The notes below the pieces were generated by a model. The model ran no database searches, was not told the DNA's origin, and saw only the letters and a list, made by a program, of their open reading frames with translations. Positions 1 to 8,966 of a stretch of DNA of 64,000 bases are shown piece after piece. The position numbers and the translations under genes are program-made. Each line of letters begins with the position of its first letter. Positions within the stretch are counted from its first letter, which is position 1. Origin of the DNA: Stutzerimonas stutzeri (GTDB lineage Bacteria; Pseudomonadota; Gammaproteobacteria; Pseudomonadales; Pseudomonadaceae); the NCBI RefSeq assembly GCF_024451105.1, contig NZ_JANGEY010000004.1, positions 186,001-250,000 of the forward strand, given 5' to 3'.

Positions 1-300
1 CGCGGCGATGACCGGCTTGCGCCGCGCGGCGATGCGGTCGGCTTGCGCGAAGTGGTCGTCGTGGTAGATCTGCGGGTAGGTCATGTCCGCCAGTTCCTTG
101 ATGTCCGCACCGGCGGCGAAGGCCTTGCTGGAGCCGGTGAGGACGATGCAGCCGATCTGCGGGTCGGCCTCCAGGCGGTCGAGCGCCTGGTTGAGTTCGC
201 CGACCAGCTGGGAGTTGAGCGCGTTGAGCGCCTGGGGACGATTGAGGGTGATCAGCGCGACGCGCTCCTGGATCTCCACCAGCAGGGTTTCGTAGTTCAT
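1..300 (-). CDS. Enoyl-CoA hydratase/isomerase (partial, 3' end outside window)
   Basis: Crotonase-fold enzyme that would hydrate trans-2-enoyl-CoA in fatty-acid or branched-chain acyl-CoA degradation. The visible 100 N-terminal residues read [20 protein letters not shown], then a RPQALNALN segment and the oxyanion-hole signature [11 protein letters not shown] near residues 61-71, which is typical of the family. The ATG is preceded by AAGGAGAG. It starts 16 bp after the thiolase stop, so it is the third gene of an SDR-thiolase-hydratase operon. The rest of the protein, including the second catalytic Glu region, lies beyond base 1. Substrate chain length cannot be told from this fragment. Confidence 0.9.
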   Translation of the reverse strand, partial: MNYETLLVEIQERVALITLNRPQALNALNSQLVGELNQALDRLEADPQIGCIVLTGSSKAFAAGADIKELADMTYPQIYHDDHFAQADRIAARRKPVIAA

Positions 301-316
301 GGCTCTCTCCTTGTAT

Positions 317-1507
317 TCAGTCCAGCAGCTCGACGGCCATTGCCGTGGCCTCGCCGCCGCCGATGCAGATCGCCGCCACGCCACGGCGCAGGCCGTGGCT
401 GCGCAGCGCCGCCAGCAGGGTCACCAGGATGCGCGCGCCGGAGGCGCCGATCGGGTGGCCGAGGGCGCAGGCGCCGCCGTGCACGTTGACCCTGGCGTGG
501 TCGAGGCCCAGCTCGCGCATGGCGACCATGGCCACCACGGCGAAGGCCTCGTTGATCTCGATCAGGTCGACCTGATCGAGGCTCCAGCCGGTGCGCGCCA
601 GCAGGTTGCGGATCGCGCCGATGGGCGCGGTGGGGAACAGGTTGGGCGCATCGGCGAAGGCGGCATGCCCGCGGATCGCCGCCAGCGGACGCAGGCCGCG
701 ACGCTCGGCGTCGGACTGGCGCATCAGCACCAGCGCGGCGGCGCCGTCGGAGATCGAACTGGAGTTGGCCGCAGTCACCGTGCCGCCGTCGCGGAACGCC
801 GGGCGCAGGGTCGGGATCTTCTCCGGGCTGGCCTTGGGCGGCTGCTCGTCGCTCTCGACCCGGCGCTGCTCGCGGCCCTGGGGCGCCGTCAGCGGCACGA
901 TCTCCGCGGCGAAGCGACCGCTCGCCATGGCGTCGCGGGCGCGCTGCAGCGAGGCCAGCGCGTAGGCGTCCTGCTCCTCGCGGCTGAAACCGTGCTGCTG
1001 CGCGCAATCCTCGGCGAAGGTCCCCATCAGGCGGCCCTTGTCGTAGGCGTCCTCCAGGCCGTCGAGGAACATGTGGTCGAGCACCTTGCCGTGGCCCATG
1101 CGGTAGCCGGCGCGGGCCTTGTCGAGCAGGTAGGGGGCGTTGGACATGCTTTCCATGCCGCCGGCGACGACGATCTCGGCACTGCCGGCGCGCAGCAGGT
1201 CGTGGCCGAGGATGGCCGCCTGCATGCCCGAGCCGCACATCTTGTTGAGGGTGGTGCACACCGTGGAGCGCGACAGCCCGGCGCCGAGCGCCGCCTGACG
1301 CGCCGGCGCCTGACCGAGGCCGGCGGGCAGCACGCAGCCCATCAGCACCTCCTGCACCGCCTCAGGCGGCAGGCCGCTGCGCTCGACCGCGGCGCGGATG
1401 GCGACGGCGCCCAGTTCGGGGGCGGTCAGGTTCCGGAGGTCGCCCTGGAAACCGCCCATCGGGGTGCGGGCGCTGCCGACGATGACGATCGGATCTTCGT
1501 GGTTCAT
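317..1507 (-). CDS. Acetyl-CoA acyltransferase (thiolase)
   Basis: A 396-residue thiolase, the usual family length, that cleaves 3-ketoacyl-CoA with CoA or condenses acyl-CoAs. The acylated active-site cysteine lies in [10 protein letters not shown] (Cys91). The C-terminal signatures [21 protein letters not shown] and CIGGGEA supply the His and second Cys. The ATG at 1507 is chosen because an AGGAGA box lies just upstream and the protein begins with the family-typical [16 protein letters not shown]; a longer open frame upstream has no such support. It sits 14 bp after the SDR gene and 16 bp before the hydratase gene, consistent with a catabolic rather than biosynthetic role. Mitochondrial-type ACAT/ketothiolase specificity is possible but not provable here. 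Confidence 0.92.
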   Translation of the reverse strand: MNHEDPIVIVGSARTPMGGFQGDLRNLTAPELGAVAIRAAVERSGLPPEAVQEVLMGCVLPAGLGQAPARQAALGAGLSRSTVCTTLNKMCGSGMQAAILGHDLLRAGSAEIVVAGGMESMSNAPYLLDKARAGYRMGHGKVLDHMFLDGLEDAYDKGRLMGTFAEDCAQQHGFSREEQDAYALASLQRARDAMASGRFAAEIVPLTAPQGREQRRVESDEQPPKASPEKIPTLRPAFRDGGTVTAANSSSISDGAAALVLMRQSDAERRGLRPLAAIRGHAAFADAPNLFPTAPIGAIRNLLARTGWSLDQVDLIEINEAFAVVAMVAMRELGLDHARVNVHGGACALGHPIGASGARILVTLLAALRSHGLRRGVAAICIGGGEATAMAVELLD

Positions 1508-1521
1508 GGGGTGTTCTCCTG

Positions 1522-2280
1522 TCACTTGGCGGCCATGCGCAGGGCGCCGTCGAGGCGGATCACCTCGCCGTTGAGCATGCTGTTCTCGACGATATGGCGG
1601 ACCAGCGCGGCGTACTCCTCGGGCCTGCCGAGGCGCGGCGGGAACGGCACGCCGGCGGCCAGCGACTCGCGCACCTCGTCGCTCATGCCGGCCATCATCG
1701 GCGTCTCGAAGATGCCGGGGGCGATGGTCATCACGCGGATGCCGTGGCGCGCCAGCTCGCGGGCGGCCGGCAGGGTCAGGGCGGCCACCCCGCCCTTGGA
1801 GGCGGCGTAGGCGGCCTGGCCGATCTGCCCGTCGAAGGCGGCGATGGAAGCGGTGTTGACGATCACCCCGCGCTCGCCGACCTCGTCCGGCGCGCCCTCG
1901 GCCATCGCCTCGGCGGCCAGGCGCAGCATGTTGAAGGTGCCGATCAGGTTGATGGTGACGATGCGGCTGAAGCTCTCCAGGGCGTGCGGACCGTTGCGGC
2001 CGAGCACCTTCTCGCCGCCGACCACACCGGCGCAATTGACCAGGCCGTGCAGCGCGCCGAAGGTCTCGCGGGCAGCGGCCACCGCATGGCGGGCGGCGGC
2101 CTCGTCGGTGATGTCGGCGACCACGCCGCGGGCATTGCCGCCCAGCTCGGCGGCACGCGCCTCGACGGCGACGGCGACCAGCAGCACCCTGGCGCCGGCC
2201 TCGACCAGCGCCCGGGCGGTGGCCGCGCCGAGCCCGGAGGCGGCGCCGGTGACCAGGAAGACCTTGTTGGGGATACGCAT
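1522..2280 (-). CDS. SDR-family 3-hydroxyacyl-CoA dehydrogenase
   Basis: A 252-residue short-chain dehydrogenase. The NAD-binding glycine motif TGAASGLG is at residues 11-18, NCAG near 82-85, and the catalytic triad is Ser145, Tyr158 and Lys162 (YAASK). Sequence style and neighbours match the 3-hydroxy-2-methylbutyryl-CoA dehydrogenase / HSD17B10 group, which works with an enoyl-CoA hydratase and a thiolase, as found here. The start MRIPNKVF is preceded by an AGAGAGA purine tract. First gene of a three-gene operon; its promoter should lie in 2281-2514, where I see no strong consensus. Isoleucine or other branched acyl-CoA degradation is the likely pathway; this is inferred from the gene set. 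Confidence 0.87.
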   Translation of the reverse strand: MRIPNKVFLVTGAASGLGAATARALVEAGARVLLVAVAVEARAAELGGNARGVVADITDEAAARHAVAAARETFGALHGLVNCAGVVGGEKVLGRNGPHALESFSRIVTINLIGTFNMLRLAAEAMAEGAPDEVGERGVIVNTASIAAFDGQIGQAAYAASKGGVAALTLPAARELARHGIRVMTIAPGIFETPMMAGMSDEVRESLAAGVPFPPRLGRPEEYAALVRHIVENSMLNGEVIRLDGALRMAAK

Positions 2281-2514
2281 GACTTGTCTCTCTTGTTCTG
2301 GCGACGCGCAGGCAGCCGGGGGCCGGCGCACGGGCGGCGCAACTTCTTGAGCGGGATTGGCGGGAAGGTGTCGGGCGGCTAGCCCGCGGGGGGATGCACG
2401 ACAGGGAAGCGGGGCGGCATGGCGGTTTCCTTATCTTGTTCTAGTTCGGAAGCACGACAGGCGTGATGGCTTCATATTGGTCAGCGGGCTACGGCCCGGC
2501 AATGGCCGTTCCTG

Positions 2515-3570
2515 TCAATCTGCGTGACCGTTTTGGCCAATGCCGGGGGCGAGGATCAGGGTGCGGTAGTGGCCGGGATTGGTGCCGGTCCACTTGCGGA
2601 AGGCCTTGTAGAAGGCGCTGACGTCGGCGAAGCCGAGGCGCTCGGCGATGGCGCCGAAGCTGACCTGCGGATCGGCCAGCCAGGCGGTGGCGCGCTCCTG
2701 GCGCACGGCGTCCTTGATCGCCTGGTAGGACTGGCCGACCTCGGCCAGCCGCCGGCGCAGGGTCGAGGGCGACATGCACAGCACCTGGGCCAGCTCGTCG
2801 CCGGTCGGCCAGCGCTCGCCCGGCAGGCTGCGCAGGTGGGCCTTGATGCGGTGCGCCAGGCTGCCGGTGTCGCGGTACTTGACCAGGATGTTGGACGGCG
2901 CGCGGGCGAGGAACTCGCTGAGCTCCGCCTCGCTGCGCCGCACCGGCAGATCGAGCACCTCGGCGGCGAAGATGATCCGGTTCGACGGGCGGGCGAAGCG
3001 CAGGTTGTCGGAGAACATCACCCGGTAGTCGCCGATGTACTCCGGCTCCGCGCCGCGCAGCTCCACCGCCAGCAACGGGAAACGCCGACCCACCAGCCAG
3101 CAGGCCAGGCCGTGCAGCAGCAGCCAGAAGGTGAAACAGGTGAAGGGCCGCAGCGGCTCGCCCGTGCGCTCGTGCAGCACCACCTCGGCCAGGCTCTGGC
3201 TGCGGGCGAGGGTCGGGCGGAAGTTCTCGAAGGTCAGGGCGAAGAAGTCCAGCGCGGTGTGCAGCGCCTCCTCGAGGGTCGCCTGGTTGCGGCAGGTGCG
3301 GCACAGGAAAGCGAAGCTGCCCCAGCGCATGCGCCGCGGGTCCATGGCGAAGAACTCGTCGTCGTAGCGGCGCGCCAGATGCAGCCACAGCCGGCTGTAG
3401 TCGCGCACCTCGACCCGCGCGGCGGGATCGGCGAGCAGTGCCGGCTCCAGGCCCACCTCGCGCAGCAGCTCGGCGACCGGCTCGCCGCGCTCGGCGAAAC
3501 CGCGCAGGGCCTCCTCGACCAGACGGATGGAGATGCTGTCCTTGACTACCGGTGCTGCGCGCTGGATCAC
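2515..3570 (-). CDS. AraC-family transcriptional regulator
   Basis: A 351-residue regulator of the OruR/ArgR-like AraC group: an N-terminal ~220-residue 'Arabinose_bd' type domain (pattern DYSRLWLHLARRYDDEFF) and a C-terminal double helix-turn-helix (LCMSPSTLRRRL, then GFADVSAFYKAFRKWTG near the end). I place the start at a GTG at 3570 because AGGGAAG lies eight bases upstream; a TTG at 3612 would add 14 residues without a ribosome site. It lies directly upstream of the SDR-thiolase-hydratase operon on the same strand, so it probably controls it. The inducer is unknown. Confidence 0.85.
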   Translation of the reverse strand: MIQRAAPVVKDSISIRLVEEALRGFAERGEPVAELLREVGLEPALLADPAARVEVRDYSRLWLHLARRYDDEFFAMDPRRMRWGSFAFLCRTCRNQATLEEALHTALDFFALTFENFRPTLARSQSLAEVVLHERTGEPLRPFTCFTFWLLLHGLACWLVGRRFPLLAVELRGAEPEYIGDYRVMFSDNLRFARPSNRIIFAAEVLDLPVRRSEAELSEFLARAPSNILVKYRDTGSLAHRIKAHLRSLPGERWPTGDELAQVLCMSPSTLRRRLAEVGQSYQAIKDAVRQERATAWLADPQVSFGAIAERLGFADVSAFYKAFRKWTGTNPGHYRTLILAPGIGQNGHAD

Positions 3571-3648
3571 GGGTTCCGCTTCCCTGATGAGTGGGCGGAC
3601 ACCATAGGGCAAGGCGGGCCTTCAGCGCCAGAACGGCTACACAAGACC

Positions 3649-3728
3649 GTAGGGTGGACAACACGCGCAGCGTTTGTCCACCGGCGCGGGCACGATGGTG
3701 GACAAGGCTGCGCCGTTGTCCACCCTAC
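3649..3728. repeat. REP-like inverted repeat
   Basis: GTAGGGTGGACAAC (3649-3662) is repeated inverted as GTTGTCCACCCTAC (3715-3728), with a second inner pair TTGTCCACC (3674-3682) and GGTGGACAA (around 3707-3715). This style of nested hairpin is common between genes in pseudomonads. It lies just past the nnrS stop and before the araC-family gene, so it could also stop nnrS transcription. Confidence 0.75.
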
Positions 3729-3733
3729 CGGTC

Positions 3734-4924
3734 CTACCCCGGCTGACCATCCAGCCGCGGCCGGCACAGCATCGGCCCGTAGTGCCAGACGAACAGGGCG
3801 AAGGCCGCTACCCAGGCCGCGCCGGCCAGATGCAGGCTGCCGAGCGGGAAGAACGGCGGCAGCAGCACCCGCGCCGCGGCGCCGAGGTTGACCAGCGCGA
3901 AGGCCCAGGCCATCGCCTTGGGCGGCTGCAGCGGCCGGCCGGTGTGGCCGAGGCTGACCCGCGCGACCATGGCGAGGATCAGCCCGCCCATGCCGCCGAC
4001 GCCGAGGGCATGCAGCGCCAGGCTGGAGCCGGCCAGCACGCCGAAGTGCCAGAGCGCCTGCCCCGCCAGCGCCACCACCAGCCAGGCATAGGCCAGGTGC
4101 AGCGACCACAGCAGCGGCACCCGCCACAGGCCAACGTCGTGCCAGCGCGCCAGACGCACGCCGTGCAGCAGCGCCACCAGGGCGAACAGCGCGCCGAGCC
4201 AGGCCTGCGCCTGCAGGGCCGGCCCCAGGGCGGTGAGCACGGCGACCAGCACCAGGCCGCCCAGGGCGCCCCACTCCAGCCAGGGCAGCGCCGGCACCTG
4301 TGCCGTGCGGCCAAGGCCACGCTGGGTGAAGAACGGGATCACCCGCCCGCCGATCAGGCCCATCATCACCGCCACCAGCCACAGCGCGGCGATCACCCCC
4401 TGGCGCTGCCAGGCGTCGTTGGCCTGGGCGAGGCCGGCGAGCACCAGCAGGTCGGCGATGGTCAGCAGCATCAGCACGCCGACGATGGGGTAGTTGCGCA
4501 CCTGACGCACCGCCCAGAGCATGCGCCCGAGCACCACCGCCACCGCCGGCAGGAAGGCGAGTTCCAGCGGGATCAGCAGCCACAGCGGCGCGCCGAGCAG
4601 CCAGGCCAGCCGCGCCGCCAGCCAGAGCCCGGCCAGTGCGGCGAGCGGCGCGCCGGAGAGACCGGGCCTGCCGGTCCAGTTCTGCGCGGCGGTGAGCAGG
4701 AAGCCGGCGATGATCGCCGCGCCGAAGCCGAACACCATCTCGTGGCGATGCCAGGCCAGCGCGCCGCCGGCCGGCTGCCAGGTAGGCCACCAGCCGGCCA
4801 GCACACCGAGCCAAAGGGGAATGGCCAGCGCGGCGAAGGCCGTGCCGGCGAGGAAGAAGGGACGAAAACCGAGGCGCCACAGCGGCGCGATCTGCAACAG
4901 GGCCTTGCGGTCGACCAACTGCAT
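3734..4924 (-). CDS. nnrS: NnrS family heme/copper membrane protein
   Basis: A 396-residue, strongly hydrophobic protein with about twelve membrane segments. It opens MQLVDRKALLQIAPLWRLGF and contains the family-typical segments WHRHEMVFGF and HALGVGGMGGLILAMVARVS with conserved His residues. NnrS proteins are tied to nitric-oxide and nitrosative-stress resistance; the biochemical activity is not settled. Start at ATG 4924 with AAGGAAT upstream. It is downstream of the flavohemoglobin gene on the same strand, as in P. aeruginosa, but separated from it by 193 bp filled with hairpin repeats, so it may have its own promoter. Confidence 0.9.
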   Translation of the reverse strand: MQLVDRKALLQIAPLWRLGFRPFFLAGTAFAALAIPLWLGVLAGWWPTWQPAGGALAWHRHEMVFGFGAAIIAGFLLTAAQNWTGRPGLSGAPLAALAGLWLAARLAWLLGAPLWLLIPLELAFLPAVAVVLGRMLWAVRQVRNYPIVGVLMLLTIADLLVLAGLAQANDAWQRQGVIAALWLVAVMMGLIGGRVIPFFTQRGLGRTAQVPALPWLEWGALGGLVLVAVLTALGPALQAQAWLGALFALVALLHGVRLARWHDVGLWRVPLLWSLHLAYAWLVVALAGQALWHFGVLAGSSLALHALGVGGMGGLILAMVARVSLGHTGRPLQPPKAMAWAFALVNLGAAARVLLPPFFPLGSLHLAGAAWVAAFALFVWHYGPMLCRPRLDGQPG

Positions 4925-4978
4925 GAGGATTCCTTGTTGGTGATGGTACGCACGCCCCGCGTGGATTTTGGGGTGGAC

Positions 4979-5099
4979 GCTCCGCGTCCCGATGGGAACG
5001 CGGAGCACCATCCTGTAGGGGCGAATTCATTCGCCAAAAGGCCTCGTAAAGGCGAATGAATTCGCCCCTACGCCGCAGCGATGGCGTACTGAGTACGCC
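4979..5099. repeat. Cluster of three REP-like hairpins between hmp and nnrS
   Basis: Three separate perfect inverted repeats stand side by side. GCTCCGCGT (4979-4987) pairs with ACGCGGAGC (4998-5006). A 21-bp arm starting GTAGGGGCGAATTC (5015-5035) pairs with its complement at 5051-5071 across a 15-base loop. GGCGTAC (5083-5089) pairs with GTACGCC (5093-5099). The middle one is strong enough to act as a transcription stop or mRNA stabiliser after hmp. Nothing in the region codes for protein. Confidence 0.8.
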
Positions 5100-5117
5100 C
5101 TACCTGCTGAGCCTAGC

Positions 5118-6299
5118 TCAAGCCTCCAGCGCCGCCGCCGGGCCGAAGAACTCGTAGCGGCACTGCGCCTGCGGCACGCCCAGCTCGGCGAGCTGCTGCT
5201 TCACCTGGGCCATGAACGGCTTCGGGCCGAGGAAGTAGGCATCGAGGTCGCGCTGCTCCGGCAGCCAGTCGCCCAGCAGTGCAGCGCTGCTGAAGCCCTC
5301 GGCGTCGGCCACATCGCCCTCGCGCGGCTCGCTGTAGCAGTAGAAGCGCTTGAGCTGCGGGTGCTGCGCGCTCTTCTCGTCCAGCCACTCGCGGAAGGCG
5401 TGCACGCCGCCGTGGCGGGCGAAGTGGATGAAGCGCACCTCGCGGCCGCTCTGCAGCGCCTGCTCGAGCATGCCCACCGCCGGGGTGATGCCGACGCCGG
5501 CGGTGATCAGCGCCAGCGGCTTGTCGCTGTCCTCGAGGACGAAGTCGCCGGCCGGCGGGAACACTTCCAGCTCGGCGCCGACCTGCACCTCGTCGTGCAG
5601 GTAGTTGGAGATGCGGCCGCCCTCCTCGCGCTTGACGCTGATGCGCAGCTCGCGGCCGTTCGGCGCGGCGGACAGCGAGTAGTTGCGGCGCATTTCCTCG
5701 CCGTCGATGACGAAGCGCAGGCCCAGGTACTGGCCCGGCACGAATTCCGGCACCGCGCCGCCGTCCACCGGCTGCAGGTAGAAGGAGGTGATCTCCTCGC
5801 TCTCGGCTTCCTTGCGCGCCACGCGGAACTGCCGCGAGCCGCGCCAGCCGCCTTCCTTGGCCTCGTTGGCAGCGTACACCGCTTCCTCGGCGCCGATCAG
5901 GATGTCGGCCAGCTGCTGGTAGGCGGCGCCCCAGGCTTCCAGCACCGCGTCGGTGGCGATCTCCTCGCCGAGCACCTCGCGGATCGCGCGCAGCAGGCAG
6001 GCGCCGACGATCGGGTAGTGTTCCGGCAGGATCTGCAGCGACACGTGCTTGTGCACGATCTGGCCGACCAGCGGGCCCAGCTCCTGCAGGCGGTCGATGT
6101 GGCGGGCGTACATCAGCACGCTGTTGGCCAGCGCGCGCGGCTGGTCGCCGCTGGCCTGGTGGGCCTGGTTGAACAGCACCTTCACCTGCGGGTATTCGCC
6201 GAGCATGATCTTGTAGAAATGCTTGGTCAGGGTTTCGCCGCCGGTTTCCAGCAGCGGGACGGTGGCCTTGATGATGGCGGTTTGTTGAGCAGACAGCAT
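5118..6299 (-). CDS. hmp: Flavohemoprotein, nitric oxide dioxygenase
   Basis: A 393-residue flavohemoglobin (the Fhp/Hmp length) that oxidises NO to nitrate with O2 and NAD(P)H in the cytoplasm. The globin domain (1-~140) has B10 Tyr29, E7 Gln53 and proximal F8 His85, all at the positions of E. coli Hmp. The FAD domain has RNYSLS. The NAD domain has the ITAGVGITP glycine motif and ends YEFFGP. The ATG at 6299 is the classical MLSAQQTAII start. It is divergent from norR, with NorR-type sites and a sigma-54-like promoter in between, so NO induction through NorR is expected. The P. aeruginosa equivalent is called fhp. Confidence 0.96.
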   Translation of the reverse strand: MLSAQQTAIIKATVPLLETGGETLTKHFYKIMLGEYPQVKVLFNQAHQASGDQPRALANSVLMYARHIDRLQELGPLVGQIVHKHVSLQILPEHYPIVGACLLRAIREVLGEEIATDAVLEAWGAAYQQLADILIGAEEAVYAANEAKEGGWRGSRQFRVARKEAESEEITSFYLQPVDGGAVPEFVPGQYLGLRFVIDGEEMRRNYSLSAAPNGRELRISVKREEGGRISNYLHDEVQVGAELEVFPPAGDFVLEDSDKPLALITAGVGITPAVGMLEQALQSGREVRFIHFARHGGVHAFREWLDEKSAQHPQLKRFYCYSEPREGDVADAEGFSSAALLGDWLPEQRDLDAYFLGPKPFMAQVKQQLAELGVPQAQCRYEFFGPAAALEA

Positions 6300-6373
6300 G
6301 GACGACTCCTGAATGGGACCAAGTGAGATGGGCGGCCATCGACAGGCCGCCTGCACGCAAGCACAATGGACAT

Positions 6374-6389
6374 ATCAGTTTCCGTGCCA
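6374..6389 (-). promoter_or_regulatory. Candidate sigma-54 promoter for hmp
   Basis: On the minus strand TGGCAC-N5-CTGAT stands about 75 bp before the hmp start. The -24 element is perfect; the -12 element is poor (CTGAT against TTGCA). Its position just downstream of three NorR-type sites supports the assignment. Confidence 0.55.
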
Positions 6390-6405
6390 GATTTTTTATT
6401 CAATA

Positions 6406-6467
6406 AAATCAATGACTTGAGATTATATCGAGTCATCACGACAACAACCGAACGCTGTCAACCCGAC
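6406..6467. promoter_or_regulatory. Three evenly spaced NorR-type binding sites
   Basis: GT-N7-AC, the NorR core, occurs as GTCATCACGAC (6432-6442) and GTCAACCCGAC (6457-6467). A half-matching third copy AAATCAATGAC lies at 6406-6416. Starts are 26 and 25 bp apart. NorR is known to use three tandem enhancer sites upstream of its sigma-54 target. These lie between divergent hmp and norR and end 14 bp before the norR start, so autoregulation is also possible. Confidence 0.65.
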
Positions 6468-6481
6468 AACACGCTATCGAA

Positions 6482-8044
<1,563 letters not shown>

Positions 8045-8054
8045 CCGCCGCGCC

Positions 8055-8966
8055 TCACAGACCGACGGTGACCTCGCGGAAATCCTCGCCTTCGCGGATC
8101 AGGAAGATCGCCGCCAGCCCCTGCTCCCGCGCCAGCCGGGCGCCGCGCTCGACGCCCAGCACCAGCAGCGCGGTGGCCCAGGCGTCGGCGTACAGGCAGC
8201 TGCCGGCCAGCACGCTGACCGAGGCGATGCCGTTGTCCAGCGGTGCGCCGCTGCGCGGGTCGAGGGTGTGCGAGTAGCGCCGGCCGTCCCGCTCGCGCCA
8301 GTGGCGGTAGTCGCCGGAGGTGGCGATGGCGGTGTCGGCCAGTTCCAGGGTGGCGAACGGCTCGCGCCGGCCGTAATCCGGGCGCTCCAGGGCGACCCGC
8401 CAGGGGCCGTCCGGCTTCGTCCCGCGGGCGCGCAGCTCGCCGTCGATGCCCACCAGATAGTCGTGGATGCCCAGGCTTTCCAGGCAGCGCGCCAGCTCGT
8501 CGACGCCGAAGCCCTTGGCGATGGCGTTGAGGTCGAGGCTGACCGCCGCCTCCTTGCGCACCGCGCGCCGCTCGCGGTCGAGGGTCAGCGCCGCGGCGGC
8601 CGGACAGTGCGCCGTGGCGGCTGCCGTTCCCGCGCGCGGGCCGAAGCCCCAGGCGCCGACCCGGTCGCCGAGGGCGATGTCGAAGGCGCCGCGCGACAGC
8701 GCGCCGACATGCAGGGCGGCCAGCAGCACCCGGTACAGCTGCTCGGGCAGGGCGAACCACGCGCCCAGCGGCGCGCGGTTCAGCTGCATCAGCGTGGAAT
8801 CCGCGCGCCAGGTCGACATCTGCGCCTCGACCCGCTCCACCGCCGCCTGCAGGCGGGCCTGCAGGGCCTGGCCGTCGAGCCCGGGCGTGGCGTAGAACAC
8901 CGCGCCGAAGCGGCTGCCCATGCTCGGGCCGCCGAGGCTGTAGCGCACCCGCGACTCAGTAGACAT
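8055..8966 (-). CDS. apbE: FAD:protein FMN transferase (ApbE)
   Basis: A 303-residue flavin transferase that attaches FMN through a phosphoester bond to Thr/Ser of target proteins, usually in the periplasm, using Mg2+. Family motifs are present: GGPSMGSRF near the N terminus, DLNAIAKGFGVD, ATSGDYRH, HTLDPRSG and YADAWATAL (metal-binding Asp/Ala/Thr). It overlaps the end of the PepSY-reductase gene by 11 bp, so the two are translationally coupled. A GTG six bases upstream of the chosen ATG is an equal alternative given the GGGGAGG box. No clear signal peptide is seen. The obvious candidate substrate is a flavoprotein of the same operon, but no textbook S/T flavinylation motif stands out there. 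Confidence 0.9.
   Translation of the reverse strand: MSTESRVRYSLGGPSMGSRFGAVFYATPGLDGQALQARLQAAVERVEAQMSTWRADSTLMQLNRAPLGAWFALPEQLYRVLLAALHVGALSRGAFDIALGDRVGAWGFGPRAGTAAATAHCPAAAALTLDRERRAVRKEAAVSLDLNAIAKGFGVDELARCLESLGIHDYLVGIDGELRARGTKPDGPWRVALERPDYGRREPFATLELADTAIATSGDYRHWRERDGRRYSHTLDPRSGAPLDNGIASVSVLAGSCLYADAWATALLVLGVERGARLAREQGLAAIFLIREGEDFREVTVGL

Noticed and set aside
3571-3612. Longer N terminus of the AraC-family regulator from a TTG at 3612
   Set aside because: No ribosome site and no conserved residues in the added 14 codons, whereas the GTG at 3570 has AGGGAAG.
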